Source: Prochlorococcus sp. AG-363-O06 (lineage in GTDB: Bacteria > Cyanobacteriota > Cyanobacteriia > PCC-6307 > Cyanobiaceae). From it: 64,000 nt of DNA. The notes under the pieces are model-generated. The model was not told the origin of the DNA and made no database searches. It saw nothing but the letters and a program-made list of their open reading frames with translations. A program made the position numbers and the translations under genes. The stretch is taken from NCBI GenBank assembly GCA_003280085.1, contig QCFY01000002.1:62001-126000 (forward strand), in the 5' to 3' direction. Positions within the stretch are counted from its first letter, which is position 1. Each line of letters begins with the position of its first letter. Positions 48,444-57,957 of this stretch are shown here, piece after piece.

Positions 48444-48603
48444 GAGTGTAAAGAGTTCGTAGAGACATCCTGCGTCAACTTTTGCTCACGGCAAGCCGCG
48501 TTTGGACGTCAAAAGCTCGTTCTCTTGCACGAGACATTTGACTTTAGGAGTTTCTCTAATTAGCTCCTGTTTACCCCCATCTCTTCCCCCAAGGATTTAC
48601 ATA

Positions 48604-48972
48604 ATGTCCAAGAAGCGCAAGCGTATTAGTCGCAGAAGACTAGCCGGTCAAAGAGTCATGGCCCATGTGCCAACCTTTCATCTCGAAACTGGACAACACA
48701 AGCCTGTTACAGCAGCTAGACGCTACATCGCAGAATTGGGTCTCCGCTCTCCAGCTATCATTAATGTCCGTAGAAATGAACACACTACTGACAGATTCTT
48801 CTGGGGTGAGAAAGGCTTATTTAGTGCTCAATATGCCGAAGAGAATCACTTCCTTTTTCCATCTCTTCGCACAATCGTTGACTCTGTAGGCGAAGACAGC
48901 ATGTTCGAAGGTATAGAACTAACCTCAGATGACTGGGAAGAAATTGAAGAATATGAATATGCCTTTGTATAA
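48604..48972 (+). CDS. DUF3155-like conserved cyanobacterial protein
   Basis: A 122-residue protein from ATG 48604 (a start at 48502 would add 34 atypical residues). The N-terminus is very basic (MSKKRKRISRRRLAGQR), the centre contains KPVTAARRYIAELG and NEHTTDRFFWGEKGLF, and the C-terminus is acidic (SDDWEEIEEYEY). I recall this as the DUF3155 family of cyanobacteria, of unknown function. The basic start suggests nucleic-acid or ribosome binding. The candidate structured RNA lies just upstream. Confidence 0.8.
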   Translation: MSKKRKRISRRRLAGQRVMAHVPTFHLETGQHKPVTAARRYIAELGLRSPAIINVRRNEHTTDRFFWGEKGLFSAQYAEENHFLFPSLRTIVDSVGEDSMFEGIELTSDDWEEIEEYEYAFV

Positions 48973-48987
48973 ATAAATCTGCTGAAT

Positions 48988-49608
48988 TTATTGAAACCCA
49001 AACCAATCCTCTAGAGCTTTTCTTAACTTAGGAAATAGTTCTGGGGGTATTTCATGTCCACCATCAAAAGTTTGTAACTCTAGTCTGCATAAAGATTTTT
49101 CAAGGGATTGAGCTATTTTTTCAGTGGCCTCAAATGGAACAACATTATCTCTAAGGCCATGTGTAAGGAGAAGAGGCGGCTGCTCTTTAGCTGGAACCCA
49201 AGTTGGATGGGGGTAACCACTGCAACAAATAATTCCAGCAAATGGCATTTCACAACAAGTATCAAGAGCCATCGCAGCTCCTTGTGAAAAGCCTAAAACA
49301 ATAGTCTTTTCAAGTGGAATTAAAGAGTTAGGAAGATGACGAAGTCGAATCTGAAGTTCTTCAATTGCTTCAGGGACTTCAACCCAAGCTGGCGGGAACA
49401 AGCTGTACCACTGCCGTCCAGGTCCCTGAGGGTTTATATGAGGTGCATTTAGTGAAACTAATTCGATTGGAAACTTCTGTGTATAGATCAATTCTTTCCC
49501 TAAAGGTATCAAATCTTCAGCATCAGCCCCCCACCCATGAAGCATCAACAATCTATGGCTAGCTTTTGAAGCAGTAATGCATAAATAATCATCTTCTTTT
49601 ATCTTCAT
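48988..49608 (-). CDS. Phospholipase/carboxylesterase family hydrolase
   Basis: A 206-residue alpha/beta hydrolase from ATG 49608 (GTG 49614 would add two). The oxyanion region LLMLHGWGADAEDLIPL, nucleophile GFSQGAAMALD, aspartate in HGLRDNVVP and histidine in DGGHEIPPE form the full catalytic set. It resembles the YpfH/acyl-protein thioesterase group. The substrate is unknown. It ends 15 bp from the DUF3155-like gene, tail to tail. Confidence 0.85.
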   Translation of the reverse strand: MKIKEDDYLCITASKASHRLLMLHGWGADAEDLIPLGKELIYTQKFPIELVSLNAPHINPQGPGRQWYSLFPPAWVEVPEAIEELQIRLRHLPNSLIPLEKTIVLGFSQGAAMALDTCCEMPFAGIICCSGYPHPTWVPAKEQPPLLLTHGLRDNVVPFEATEKIAQSLEKSLCRLELQTFDGGHEIPPELFPKLRKALEDWFGFQ

Positions 49609-49668
49609 GACCACATGTTGACAATAAGTTTCTTAGGTTGAGCTAAGAAATGGTTCCTTTGTTCTGTC

Positions 49669-50412
49669 ATGGCTCCAACAGCCTTGTTAAGCGTTTCCAA
49701 TAAAGAAGGTTTAGTCCCTTTAGCAAATGCCCTGACCAGTCAGCATGGTTTCAAGCTTATTTCAAGTGGAGGCACTGCAAAGCTACTAGAAGAAAACGGA
49801 ATACCGGTACAACGAGTAGCAGACTTCACAGGGGCTCCAGAAATCCTTGGGGGCAGAGTAAAAACCTTGCATCCCCGAGTACATGGAGGAATCCTTGCAA
49901 AAAGAGATGACAAATCTCATGAGAAAGATCTAAACGAACAAAACATCCCTCTAATTGATTTAGTAATTGTAAATCTCTATCCATTCCAGGAAACCATTAA
50001 GGATCCCAAGGTGAGCTGGGATAAAGCCCTCGAAAATATTGATATAGGAGGTCCAACAATGATTCGAGCAGCAGCCAAAAACCATGCAAACGTTGCAGTT
50101 CTCACAAAGCCTGAACAATACGGCCCATTCCTAAAAGCATTGCAAAGCGATATCAACGGAATAACTCTTGAGATTCGCCGTTCACTTGCACTCGACGCGT
50201 TCGAACACACGGCCACTTACGACATTGCAATAAGCAAATGGATGCAAACAAAAATCGATAACAACAAATCACCGTGGATGGAGGCAATGCCTCTTAAGCA
50301 AACTCTTAGATACGGAGAAAATCCACACCAAGCAGCAGCTTGGTATAGCCAAAACAAGAAAGGATGGGGGGGGGGCAACTCAATTGCAAGGGAAAGAATT
50401 AAGCACAAATAA
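49669..50412 (+). pseudogene. purH: purH 5' part (IMP cyclohydrolase), ends early by a frameshift
   Basis: The first 247 codons of bifunctional PurH: the IMP cyclohydrolase domain, with [17 protein letters not shown] at the start, [15 protein letters not shown], and [10 protein letters not shown], and then the beginning of the transformylase domain, [11 protein letters not shown]. At a run of ten G residues (50366-50375) the frame shifts and runs into a stop after 13 further codons of non-PurH sequence. One G fewer would restore [21 protein letters not shown] and join the next ORF. It is either a real lesion, a slippage site or a sequencing error. Confidence 0.85.
50366..50375 (+). repeat. 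G10 homopolymer run inside purH
   Basis: Ten consecutive G residues in AT-rich DNA, the longest G-run I noticed here. In the family the region codes for a loop between PurH domains. The reading frame is correct before the run and in the -1-base register after it, so nine Gs would keep purH whole. Confidence 0.95.
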
Positions 50413-51232
50413 CTTGCTTGATTTGGAAGCGGCGTTTTGCACAGTTAATGAATTTGGCTATGACATATATGAGCAAAAAACTGAATGTGAGCCCGCAGCT
50501 GTTGTCATAAAACACACCAACCCATGTGGAGTCGCTACTGGGAAGACACTAGAACATGCACTCAAAAGAGCCCTTGATGCAGATCGAGTTAGTGCTTTTG
50601 GAGGAATAGTTGCACTTAACTGCAATGTAGATGAAACAACAGCAAGTGAAATCAATAGTCTCTTTCTAGAATGTATTGTTGCGCCTAGTTTTGACAAGTC
50701 AGCGCTAGAAATACTTTCAAAAAAGCAAAATTTACGTGTAATCCAGCTTAAAAAAGAGTCAATCCCGTCAACAAATCAATATGACCTAAAAAGCATCTTA
50801 GGGGGTATGGTATTTCAGCAAAAAGATAATAAACCCGTCCTTACAGACCATTGGGAATTAGCAACCAAACATGAACCGAGTAAGTTACAACTAGATGATC
50901 TGATCTTTGCTTGGAAAATAGTCAGGCATGTTCGCTCAAATGCAATTGTTATAGCTGGTTCAAGACAAAGCCTGGGAATAGGTGCTGGGCAAATGAATAG
51001 AATAGGATCTGCAAAAATAGCTCTAGAGTCAGCTGGTGAAAAAGCAAACGGTGCTGTTCTAGCAAGCGATGGATTTTTTCCCTTTGATGACACAGTAAAG
51101 TTGGCCTCGAAACATGGCATTAATGCAATAGTTCAACCTGGTGGAAGTAGACGCGACCCTGAATCAATTAAAGCTTGTAATGAATTAGGTATCTCTATGC
51201 TCTTCACAGGGAGCAGGCACTTCTTGCATTAA
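50384..51232 (+). pseudogene. purH: purH 3' part (AICAR transformylase), out of frame with the 5' part
   Basis: The remainder of PurH: AICAR formyltransferase, with [37 protein letters not shown] and [20 protein letters not shown] at the C-terminus, ending H LH as in family members. It could start at TTG 50384 by itself but lacks its own Shine-Dalgarno and overlaps the 5' part, so it is more likely the second half of one gene. Together the two parts would give a protein of family size, about 520 residues. Confidence 0.85.
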
Positions 51233-51269
51233 AACTATTGTTAAATCAAGCTAATTTTTTGATTGCGTA

Positions 51270-51821
51270 TTAACTATTATCTTTAGGGTAATAAGTGATT
51301 TTATTAGTTTTCTTAAACGCAGCTAATCTCCCAGGCCCAGCACAAATAAAATAAAAGAAAATTGCTGCATATATTGCAGAAAGTTCAAAAGTATAATTAT
51401 GTGCTTCAACAACTGCCAATGGGAAGCCTTCTAAACCAGTATCAAGTAAATGAAAATAAACTGCGAAAGCCATTGTCGAAAACAAGCCCAAAGAAGCAAC
51501 TCTTGCAAAAAGACCTGTAGCAAGTCCTATTGGACAAATTATTTGAGTAACCGAAGCTGCATACGTCCAAATAATGGGATCGCCAGGTAAAAATGGGAAG
51601 TATTTAGATACAACAAACTCAGAAAAACCCTCTGGGTCTTGAAACTTCTCAAGTCCATGATGCACCATCATGATGGAAACTAAAATCCGCAAAACAAATA
51701 TGGCTAGTTCAGCAGTGATATTGATTTCACCAGCGGATGATGGGCTTTGCACAACTACTTCCACCTTTTGTGACCCATTAGCCTGCGAGCCCTGAGCCCC
51801 TGATTGCCCAATTTCAGCCAT
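51270..51821 (-). CDS. DoxX-like membrane protein
   Basis: A 183-residue protein with four hydrophobic segments after a 33-residue polar N-terminus, beginning ITAELAIFVLRILVSIMMVHHGLEKF (about residues 34-60, HGLEKF is the DoxX-family mark) and ending with AIYAAIFFYFICAGPGRL. DoxX proteins associate with thiol or oxidoreductase systems; function in cyanobacteria is unclear. It converges on purH with a 37-bp gap and is separated from ispH by 165 bp with no recognisable feature. Confidence 0.82.
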   Translation of the reverse strand: MAEIGQSGAQGSQANGSQKVEVVVQSPSSAGEINITAELAIFVLRILVSIMMVHHGLEKFQDPEGFSEFVVSKYFPFLPGDPIIWTYAASVTQIICPIGLATGLFARVASLGLFSTMAFAVYFHLLDTGLEGFPLAVVEAHNYTFELSAIYAAIFFYFICAGPGRLAAFKKTNKITYYPKDNS

Positions 51822-51986
51822 CTGAAAACCAATTAGTTGATGATCATCTTAGTTGTTTTGTTGTCTTAATTGTGCCTCCCCTCAGAAAATTTTCCTCTAA
51901 GAAATTGCCTCAGCATAAAAAGTAAAGAATTTAAACCTTGATATTTCATTTCCAAATATCAATTAAGTGCATCAATCAGTTTAGGT

Positions 51987-53186
51987 TTAAAGTTCGCTAA
52001 TCTTAATTAGTTTTTGAATAACATGCTCAACCACCCTGTCTGGAGTTGATGCACCTGATGTAATTCCTACGCATACTTTCCCTTCAGGTAAAAAATATTT
52101 TTCTTTAACAATATCCTGCCCTAATGGCATATGAGTTATGGAGTTATCTTCCTCTCCAATACGTTCTGGTGTATCTATATGAAAAGATCTTAGCCCCCTA
52201 GAAATAGCTATCTCTTGGAGATGAGTTGTATTAGACGAATTAAATCCACCTATAACAACAAGCATATCTAAAGGCTCATCCACCAAAGAGAACATCGCTC
52301 CCTGCCGCTCCTCGGTCGCATCACAAATAGTATTAAATGCAAGGAAATGATTCACCAATTCCATAGGCCCATACTTATTCAACATGGTTAATTCAAACAA
52401 TCTGCCAATTTCTTCAGTCTCACTCTTCAACATTGTTGTTTGATTTGCCACACCTATGCGTTGCAAGTCTGTATCAGGGTCAAAGCCAGGAGAAGATGCC
52501 TTCGCAAATCTTTCAAGGAAATCCTTTCTATCACCCTTTCCTAAAATATAATCAGCAACATATTCAGCTTCAGCCAAATCTAAAACAACAAGATAAGTTC
52601 CCGCAAAAGAGCTTGTTGCAAGAGTTTCTTCATGTTTGTATTTACCATGAATTATAGAAGTAAAAGTATGCTTCTTATGCTTTTCAACCGTATGCCAAAC
52701 TTTGGAAACCCAAGGACAAGTTGTATCAATGATGTGACATCCACGCTCATGAAGTAGTTGCATCTCCTGAACGGTGGCACCAAAAGCGGGAAGTATTACA
52801 ACATCTCCTATGCCTACATCTGAAAAATCTTTAACACCTTGCTCAGCGGAAATAAAGCGAACATTCATTTGACGCAAATGATCATTAACCGACGGGTTGT
52901 GAATAATTTCATTGGTTATCCAAATATTCTCATTTGGATAATGCCTTCTTGTTTCGTATGCCATAGCAACTGCACGCTCAACGCCCCAACAAAAACCAAA
53001 AGCTTCAGCAAGCCTTACCTTTAATCTTCCATGCTCTAAGCCATATCCATTATCCCTAATTGAAGTAATTAAACTGCTTTGATAAGCCTTTTCAAGCGCC
53101 TGAGCTCTTTTAGTAGGAGAGCCAAAACCTCTCCTGTTATACCTATCTGATTGATGTAGCGACCGCTTAAAAGCTTGTGTGTCCAT
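51987..53186 (-). CDS. ispH: HMBPP reductase (IspH/LytB)
   Basis: A 399-residue, cyanobacterial/plant-length IspH. The three cysteines that hold the iron-sulfur cluster are in [22 protein letters not shown] and [12 protein letters not shown]; the glutamate-containing [10 protein letters not shown] and TSGASTPD are also present. It converts HMBPP to IPP and DMAPP at the end of the MEP pathway, supplying carotenoid, chlorophyll and quinone side chains. ATG 53186. Confidence 0.95.
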   Translation of the reverse strand: MDTQAFKRSLHQSDRYNRRGFGSPTKRAQALEKAYQSSLITSIRDNGYGLEHGRLKVRLAEAFGFCWGVERAVAMAYETRRHYPNENIWITNEIIHNPSVNDHLRQMNVRFISAEQGVKDFSDVGIGDVVILPAFGATVQEMQLLHERGCHIIDTTCPWVSKVWHTVEKHKKHTFTSIIHGKYKHEETLATSSFAGTYLVVLDLAEAEYVADYILGKGDRKDFLERFAKASSPGFDPDTDLQRIGVANQTTMLKSETEEIGRLFELTMLNKYGPMELVNHFLAFNTICDATEERQGAMFSLVDEPLDMLVVIGGFNSSNTTHLQEIAISRGLRSFHIDTPERIGEEDNSITHMPLGQDIVKEKYFLPEGKVCVGITSGASTPDRVVEHVIQKLIKISEL

Positions 53187-53242
53187 GCAGGCAAGGCTAC
53201 AACGTTACATGCCAATCTATTGGCAACCGAGAAGAAAAAAGA

Positions 53243-53277
53243 CAAAAAACGAGCCTGGCTAAAAGCCAGGCTCGTTT
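53243..53277 (-). terminator. Terminator of amt
   Basis: A 14-bp perfect stem, aaacgagcctggct (53247-53260) with agccaggctcgttt (53264-53277), 3-nt loop. On the reverse strand it is followed by TTTTTT, 19 bp after the amt stop. A canonical intrinsic terminator. Confidence 0.9.
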
Positions 53278-53295
53278 AAAGGAGTAATTAATTTG

Positions 53296-54759
53296 CTAGT
53301 TACCAGCTGAAGCAAAGTCTGGATAAGCCTCCATCCCATGCTCACCAATATCTAGGCCTGCAATCTCTTCTTCCTCGCTAACACGAATGCCACCAAAGAA
53401 AGCTCCAATAACTTGCCAGGCAATCCAGCAAGTTACCAAAGTCCAAATTGCATAGGCTAGGCAGCCAATGAACTGAACCCAAAGCTGACCGAAACCCCCT
53501 CCGACAAAAAGCCCAAGAGCAGATCCGTCTCCTTGAATATCAAATCCCCATAGGCCTACTACAAGCGTTCCCCAAATACCACAAACACCGTGAACAGAGA
53601 ACGCGCCCACTGGATCATCAATACCCAATGAATCCAAAGCTGAAACAGAAAAAACAACTATGACTCCACCAATCAATCCAGCAACCCAAGCTCCTGACAT
53701 AGTCAAGTTTCCACAACCAGCTGTGACACTTACTAGGCCTGCAAGAATGCCATTAATAATCATGGTCAAATCAGGCTTGCCAGAAGTAAGAGTAGATACA
53801 ACAGTTGCACCAATCGCGCCACCGGCAGCAGCAAGAGTCGTTGTTACAGCGACATATGGAACCCATTGATCCATTGCAAGCTGAGAGCCAGGGTTAAATC
53901 CATACCAGCCGATCCATAAGACAAGTGCACCCAAGGTAGCTATAGCCATGTTGTGACCTGGCATGGCTTGGGTCTTGCCATTTACAAATTTGCCCAGACG
54001 AGGACCAAGAAGCATTGCTCCAACTAAACCGGCCCAAGCACCAACTGAATGGACAATAGATGAACCCGCAAAGTCAACAAAACCTAATTCACTCAGCCAC
54101 CCACCATTCCACTGCCAACTGCCAGCAATTGGATAAATAAATGCAGTCAGAACTAAAGAGAAAACAACAAATTCTCCAAACTTGACTCTTTCAGCAACCA
54201 AACCAGAAACAATTGTTGCAGCAGTTCCTGCAAAAGCAGCTTGGAATAGAAAATCCACTGTTGGGACCAAGCCAGCTTCACCAATTAATTCTGGAGAAAC
54301 TGCTGGGTCAAAAAACAAACCATTGAAATAAAGCCATCCAGCAGAAACTGGATCGCCATACATAAGCGAGTAACCAACAAACCAATAGGCAGTTACAGCT
54401 AAAGCAAACACAAATAAGTTTTTAGCAAGAATGTTGACCGCATTCTTTTGTCTACACATGCCTGCTTCGACCATGGCGAAACCAGCATTCATAAAAATTA
54501 CGAGGATCGTTGCAACTAACAACCAAAGATTGTTTGCAAGAAATGCTGCATTCAGCTCAGGCATCTCCGAAGCATGAGCTGAGAGATTGAAAAGGCCTAA
54601 TCCAAAAAGAGCAATTGGCACACAGGCCAACCACATCAAAGAACGATGTGAGCTAAATCCACGTATGCTGCGCAAAAGCAGCATTGGGCCATCAAGGAGA
54701 CTTGCCTCCTGAAGGCGAGAAGTACGCCTCTTAGGAGGCGAATGCAGAGCAGTTGTCAT
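53296..54759 (-). CDS. amt: Ammonium transporter
   Basis: A 487-residue Amt/MEP/Rh family transporter from ATG 54759 (TTG 54795 would add 12). Eleven or twelve membrane helices; family motifs include MNAGFAMVEAGMCRQKNAVNIL near the N-terminus, the GSIVHSVGAWAGLVGA pore region and DDPVGAFSVHGVCGIWGT. The first 60 residues are polar and basic, a likely signal segment. It takes up ammonium, the main nitrogen source of Prochlorococcus, and is usually controlled by NtcA. It has its own terminator. Confidence 0.95.
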   Translation of the reverse strand: MTTALHSPPKRRTSRLQEASLLDGPMLLLRSIRGFSSHRSLMWLACVPIALFGLGLFNLSAHASEMPELNAAFLANNLWLLVATILVIFMNAGFAMVEAGMCRQKNAVNILAKNLFVFALAVTAYWFVGYSLMYGDPVSAGWLYFNGLFFDPAVSPELIGEAGLVPTVDFLFQAAFAGTAATIVSGLVAERVKFGEFVVFSLVLTAFIYPIAGSWQWNGGWLSELGFVDFAGSSIVHSVGAWAGLVGAMLLGPRLGKFVNGKTQAMPGHNMAIATLGALVLWIGWYGFNPGSQLAMDQWVPYVAVTTTLAAAGGAIGATVVSTLTSGKPDLTMIINGILAGLVSVTAGCGNLTMSGAWVAGLIGGVIVVFSVSALDSLGIDDPVGAFSVHGVCGIWGTLVVGLWGFDIQGDGSALGLFVGGGFGQLWVQFIGCLAYAIWTLVTCWIAWQVIGAFFGGIRVSEEEEIAGLDIGEHGMEAYPDFASAGN

Positions 54760-54894
54760 AGATTTTAAGAGACTTCTAAGAGATCTGGGATACAAAGTAC
54801 AGTTGGTACTCTTGCAACTTGAAACAAAAGAAGTTTTTTTCCAGTCATCCTTGATACAAATCTTTTACTGTGTATAGAAATTGTTAGAAAATTT

Positions 54895-55662
54895 TTAACC
54901 TTTGTGAAGAGGCTGACTTTTCAGCACTGAACATTTTCCTTCCCAGGTGATGTGATCTTGATGAAATCCAAAACAGCAAGCTATAACCTCCATCCCAGAG
55001 CAAAGAGCTTCTCTAAACAATTGACCATAAACTTGATCGGCTGAATCACCAGGTGCAAAAGACTTCACATCTGATCGACTTATACAAGGAACTAGAACTG
55101 CTCTGGAGTCTGGGAGCACATACATAAGCTCTCGCAGATGTTTTTGCCCCCTTTTCGTAACCGTATCAGGGAATAATCCACATTCCTTTTCTACCCATGT
55201 TGTGTTTTTGACTTCCATAAATATTTTTCGCGAGTCTTGAGAATCAGAGGCTGGGGTCAGCAATAAATCAATTCGACTTCTCCCTTCTCTCCCATAGGTA
55301 ACTTCTTTCTTAACACATGCAATCACTCCCAACTCTTCTTCAAGCAATCCTTCTTGAACAACTAAGCCAATAAGAGTATTAGGCAAAGAGGTATTTACAC
55401 CTACCCAACAAGGAGAACCGTCCTCAGAAATCACTTGCGCTTGCTCCCATGACCATGACAACTTTCTTGAAGGAGAATCCACATACCTCACTCTTACTTT
55501 CCCTCCTGGATACAAGATTCCCTTCATTGGACCAGTATTTGCACAATGAGCTGTCACGGTTTGACCATTACCCAATTCAATATCTGCCAGGAAGCGCTTA
55601 TATCGCTTCAACAAGACACCTTCCTCTAAAGGTGGGAACTTCAACAAAGACTTAACTACCAT
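54895..55662 (-). CDS. sfsA: SfsA family protein, sugar fermentation stimulation homologue
   Basis: A 255-residue protein. ERYKRFLADIEL-like (LLKRYKRFLADIEL), TAHCANTGPMKGIL, the active-site-like IDLLLTP and MEVKNTTWV are all family motifs, and the latter resemble nuclease-fold PD-(D/E)xK residues. The family is found widely; the role is uncertain. It sits 135 bp from amt on the same strand and is divergent from murJ. Confidence 0.88.
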   Translation of the reverse strand: MVVKSLLKFPPLEEGVLLKRYKRFLADIELGNGQTVTAHCANTGPMKGILYPGGKVRVRYVDSPSRKLSWSWEQAQVISEDGSPCWVGVNTSLPNTLIGLVVQEGLLEEELGVIACVKKEVTYGREGRSRIDLLLTPASDSQDSRKIFMEVKNTTWVEKECGLFPDTVTKRGQKHLRELMYVLPDSRAVLVPCISRSDVKSFAPGDSADQVYGQLFREALCSGMEVIACCFGFHQDHITWEGKCSVLKSQPLHKG

Positions 55663-55667
55663 TGAGG

Positions 55668-55698
55668 TGATATGAATAGGACCATTCTGATATGAATA
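55668..55698. repeat. 11-bp direct repeat between sfsA and murJ
   Basis: The 11-mer tgatatgaata occurs at 55668-55678 and 55688-55698, 20 bp apart (about two helical turns) in the 74-bp divergent intergenic region. Such spacing suits a tandem operator, but chance in AT-rich DNA is possible. Confidence 0.3.
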
Positions 55699-55736
55699 AA
55701 ACTAAATCAATAATTTAATATTTTAGAGTTATAGAA

Positions 55737-57344
55737 ATGTCAAAATCACTCAAAAAGATTGCCTTAATAGTGACCTTAGGGACTCTCCTAAGCAAGACAG
55801 GAGGACTAGCAAGGCAGTTATTAATTGCAGCAGCATTTGGAATCGGAACAGCATACGATGCTTATAATTATGCCTATATTCTACCTGGATTCTTGTTAAT
55901 ACTTATAGGAGGTAATAATGGACCATTCCATAATGCAATGGTCAGTATATTAAGCAAGCGAGATGATAGTGAGAGTTCCGAAATACTTGCATCAATTAGA
56001 ACAATTGTTGGCACTATGTTGCTCTTTATAAGTCTTCTATTGTTTATAGGTGCCAGCCCAATTATTAGCATTTTCGGGCCAGCTTTAGAAAGTGATGTCC
56101 ACCAAGTTGCCGTATTACAACTTAGGATAATGGCACCCATTGCTTTTATCTCTGGGCTGATCGGTCTTGAGTTTGGTTCACTTAATGCAAAGGATGAGTT
56201 TTGGATACCAGCAATTTCACCTATAATTTCAAGCATTTCAATAATTTTTGGAATTAGTATTTTCTGGCTAAAGGTAGGGTCTGAAATCAACTCAAGCGAA
56301 TTAGCAATAAAGGGAGGAATAGTACTTGCTTTATCAACTCTCGTAGGAGCAACTCTCCAATGGCTAGTTCAATTTCCTCTATTGGCTAAAAGTGGACTTA
56401 ATAAAGTTAGATTTGCATTTAATTGGCATCATCCAGGAGTACAAGAGGTCTGGAAGGTAATCGCTCCAGCAACTCTTTCTTCAGGGATGCTCCAAATAAA
56501 TGTTTGCACAGATCTATTTTTTGCATCGGCAATAGCAGGAGCTGCCTCTGGACTGAGCTACGCAAGTCTTTTAGTGCAAGCACCTTTAGGATTGTTTTCC
56601 AATGCTTTATTAATTCCACTTCTACCAACCTTTGCAAAGCTAACTGAGCCAGAAAGTAAATCAGAATTAATAATTCGTATTCGTCAAGGGATCATGTTTT
56701 CATTATCAAGCATGATTCTTTTAGCAGCTTTATTTTTAACCCTAGGCAACCCTATCGTTTCTCTTATATACAAAAGAGGTGCTTTTGACCAGGGAGCAGT
56801 GAATCTAGTCTCACAAATACTCATTGCATATGCCATTGGAATGCCAGCTTACCTTTGCAGAGATTTATTAGTAAGAATCTTCTACTGCTTAGGAGATAGC
56901 ATTACTCCGTTAAGACTTTCAATACTTGGGATTGGATTAAATGCTCTATTTGATTGGTTATTAATTGGAGGACCAACCCCAATAGGCAATCAATTACCTT
57001 TTAATTTTGGAGCCCCTGGGCTTGTTATAGCGACGGCTTTAATTAACTTGCTTACTTGCTTAGCTCTTTTATTCAAATTAAATTTAAAACTTGACGGTCT
57101 TCCTCTGAAAAGATGGAGCATTGATTTAATTAAGCTTTTCTTAGCTGGATTTATGTCTGGGTTTGTAGCATGGAGTCTAAATATAGGAGTTGCATGGCCT
57201 AATAGTCACCTAGGAGAGGTAATAAAAGTGAGTTTCGCAGGTTGTATATCAATAGGACTATTTGGAGTGATTGGAAATGCCTTAGGTGTAAAAGAAGTTA
57301 ATGCAGCCCTAATAATTCTAAAAAGGAAATTTATTCATCAGTGA
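55737..57344 (+). CDS. murJ: Lipid II flippase MurJ
   Basis: A 535-residue polytopic membrane protein of the MOP superfamily with about fourteen helices. The start SKTGGLARQLLIAAAFG and the RGAFDQGAVNLVSQIL and DLLVRIFYCLGD motifs are typical of MurJ/MviN. It moves lipid II across the cytoplasmic membrane for peptidoglycan synthesis. ATG start. It overlaps the next small gene by 14 bp, tail to tail. Confidence 0.93.
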   Translation: MSKSLKKIALIVTLGTLLSKTGGLARQLLIAAAFGIGTAYDAYNYAYILPGFLLILIGGNNGPFHNAMVSILSKRDDSESSEILASIRTIVGTMLLFISLLLFIGASPIISIFGPALESDVHQVAVLQLRIMAPIAFISGLIGLEFGSLNAKDEFWIPAISPIISSISIIFGISIFWLKVGSEINSSELAIKGGIVLALSTLVGATLQWLVQFPLLAKSGLNKVRFAFNWHHPGVQEVWKVIAPATLSSGMLQINVCTDLFFASAIAGAASGLSYASLLVQAPLGLFSNALLIPLLPTFAKLTEPESKSELIIRIRQGIMFSLSSMILLAALFLTLGNPIVSLIYKRGAFDQGAVNLVSQILIAYAIGMPAYLCRDLLVRIFYCLGDSITPLRLSILGIGLNALFDWLLIGGPTPIGNQLPFNFGAPGLVIATALINLLTCLALLFKLNLKLDGLPLKRWSIDLIKLFLAGFMSGFVAWSLNIGVAWPNSHLGEVIKVSFAGCISIGLFGVIGNALGVKEVNAALIILKRKFIHQ

Positions 57345-57591
57345 AATCAACTTCACGTTCATCTTTTATCTTTAAAGGAAGTTGCAAATTATTGTCAACT
57401 ACTTCAGGCCCCTGCACGGAAATAATCCTTGCTTTAATGCCAAATTCTTGAAAAGCTGTTTCCATCTCTTGAATCAAAGCCTTCTCAACTTCGACCTCTG
57501 CATCTACAACTTTTCCAATAAGTCTTTCACCTAAGCGCCCAATCCTTTTGCGCATCACCTCACGAGCATTAGTAACTTCAATAATCAGCAC
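57331..57591 (-). CDS. Small conserved cyanobacterial protein
   Basis: An 86-residue, mostly helical charged protein from a GTG start, with IGRLGERLIGKVVDAEVEVEKAL and a C-terminal beta part (ARIISVQGPEVVDNNLQLPLKIK) ending in an acidic tail. No membrane segment or known catalytic motif. Unknown function. It shares the strand with two more small genes upstream (25 bp to the next), so it may be part of one short operon. Confidence 0.75.
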   Translation of the reverse strand: MLIIEVTNAREVMRKRIGRLGERLIGKVVDAEVEVEKALIQEMETAFQEFGIKARIISVQGPEVVDNNLQLPLKIKDEREVDFTDE

Positions 57592-57616
57592 AATTACTCA
57601 ATTCAGGTTGACAAAG

Positions 57617-57907
57617 CTATCGACAGTAAGGCGTCAGCAGCTCTTCTAAATCAAAAAGCTGGCTAGCAGGAATTAACCGTGCCAATGGCAAACGTGTACT
57701 CCCTCCAGCCAATTCAACATGAACCGACTCAAGCCCATACCTAGCAGCCACAGTTGCCCCTTCCTCTAATTTTGCATTGCACTCAATAGCTAAAGCTTCT
57801 GCCAAGCCTGCATCTCCTAGATAGAGATTCCAACTTTCAATTTGAATATAAAGTCGATCTGCAATCGAGAATTCCAGATCTTTCAACTCAACTGAATTAA
57901 GGCCCAT
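57617..57907 (-). CDS. DUF3181-like conserved protein
   Basis: A 96-residue soluble protein (DLEFSIADRLYIQIESWNLYLGDAGLAEALAIE at the start, LARLIPASQLFDLEELL at the end). I recall this as the DUF3181 family of cyanobacteria, function unknown. ATG start. It lies between two other small genes on the reverse strand, 25 and 50 bp away. Confidence 0.75.
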   Translation of the reverse strand: MGLNSVELKDLEFSIADRLYIQIESWNLYLGDAGLAEALAIECNAKLEEGATVAARYGLESVHVELAGGSTRLPLARLIPASQLFDLEELLTPYCR

Positions 57908-57957
57908 AAGAGCATTTCAAAGAAATAATTGCCATTCAGGCTTTCATAGCCGAAGTT

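Noticed and set aside
48502-48603. Upstream start for the DUF3155-like gene
   Set aside because: The extra 34 residues are unlike the family start MSKKRKR and contain a cysteine/serine-rich stretch without a Shine-Dalgarno in place.
54797-54809. GTAC-agttg-GTAC upstream of amt
   Set aside because: Spacing is seven, not eight, between GTA and TAC, and it lies too close to the start for an activator site.
54872-54885. GTA-N8-GTT near amt, similar to an NtcA site
   Set aside because: The second half-site does not match TAC and no -10 box lies at the right distance, so I do not call it.
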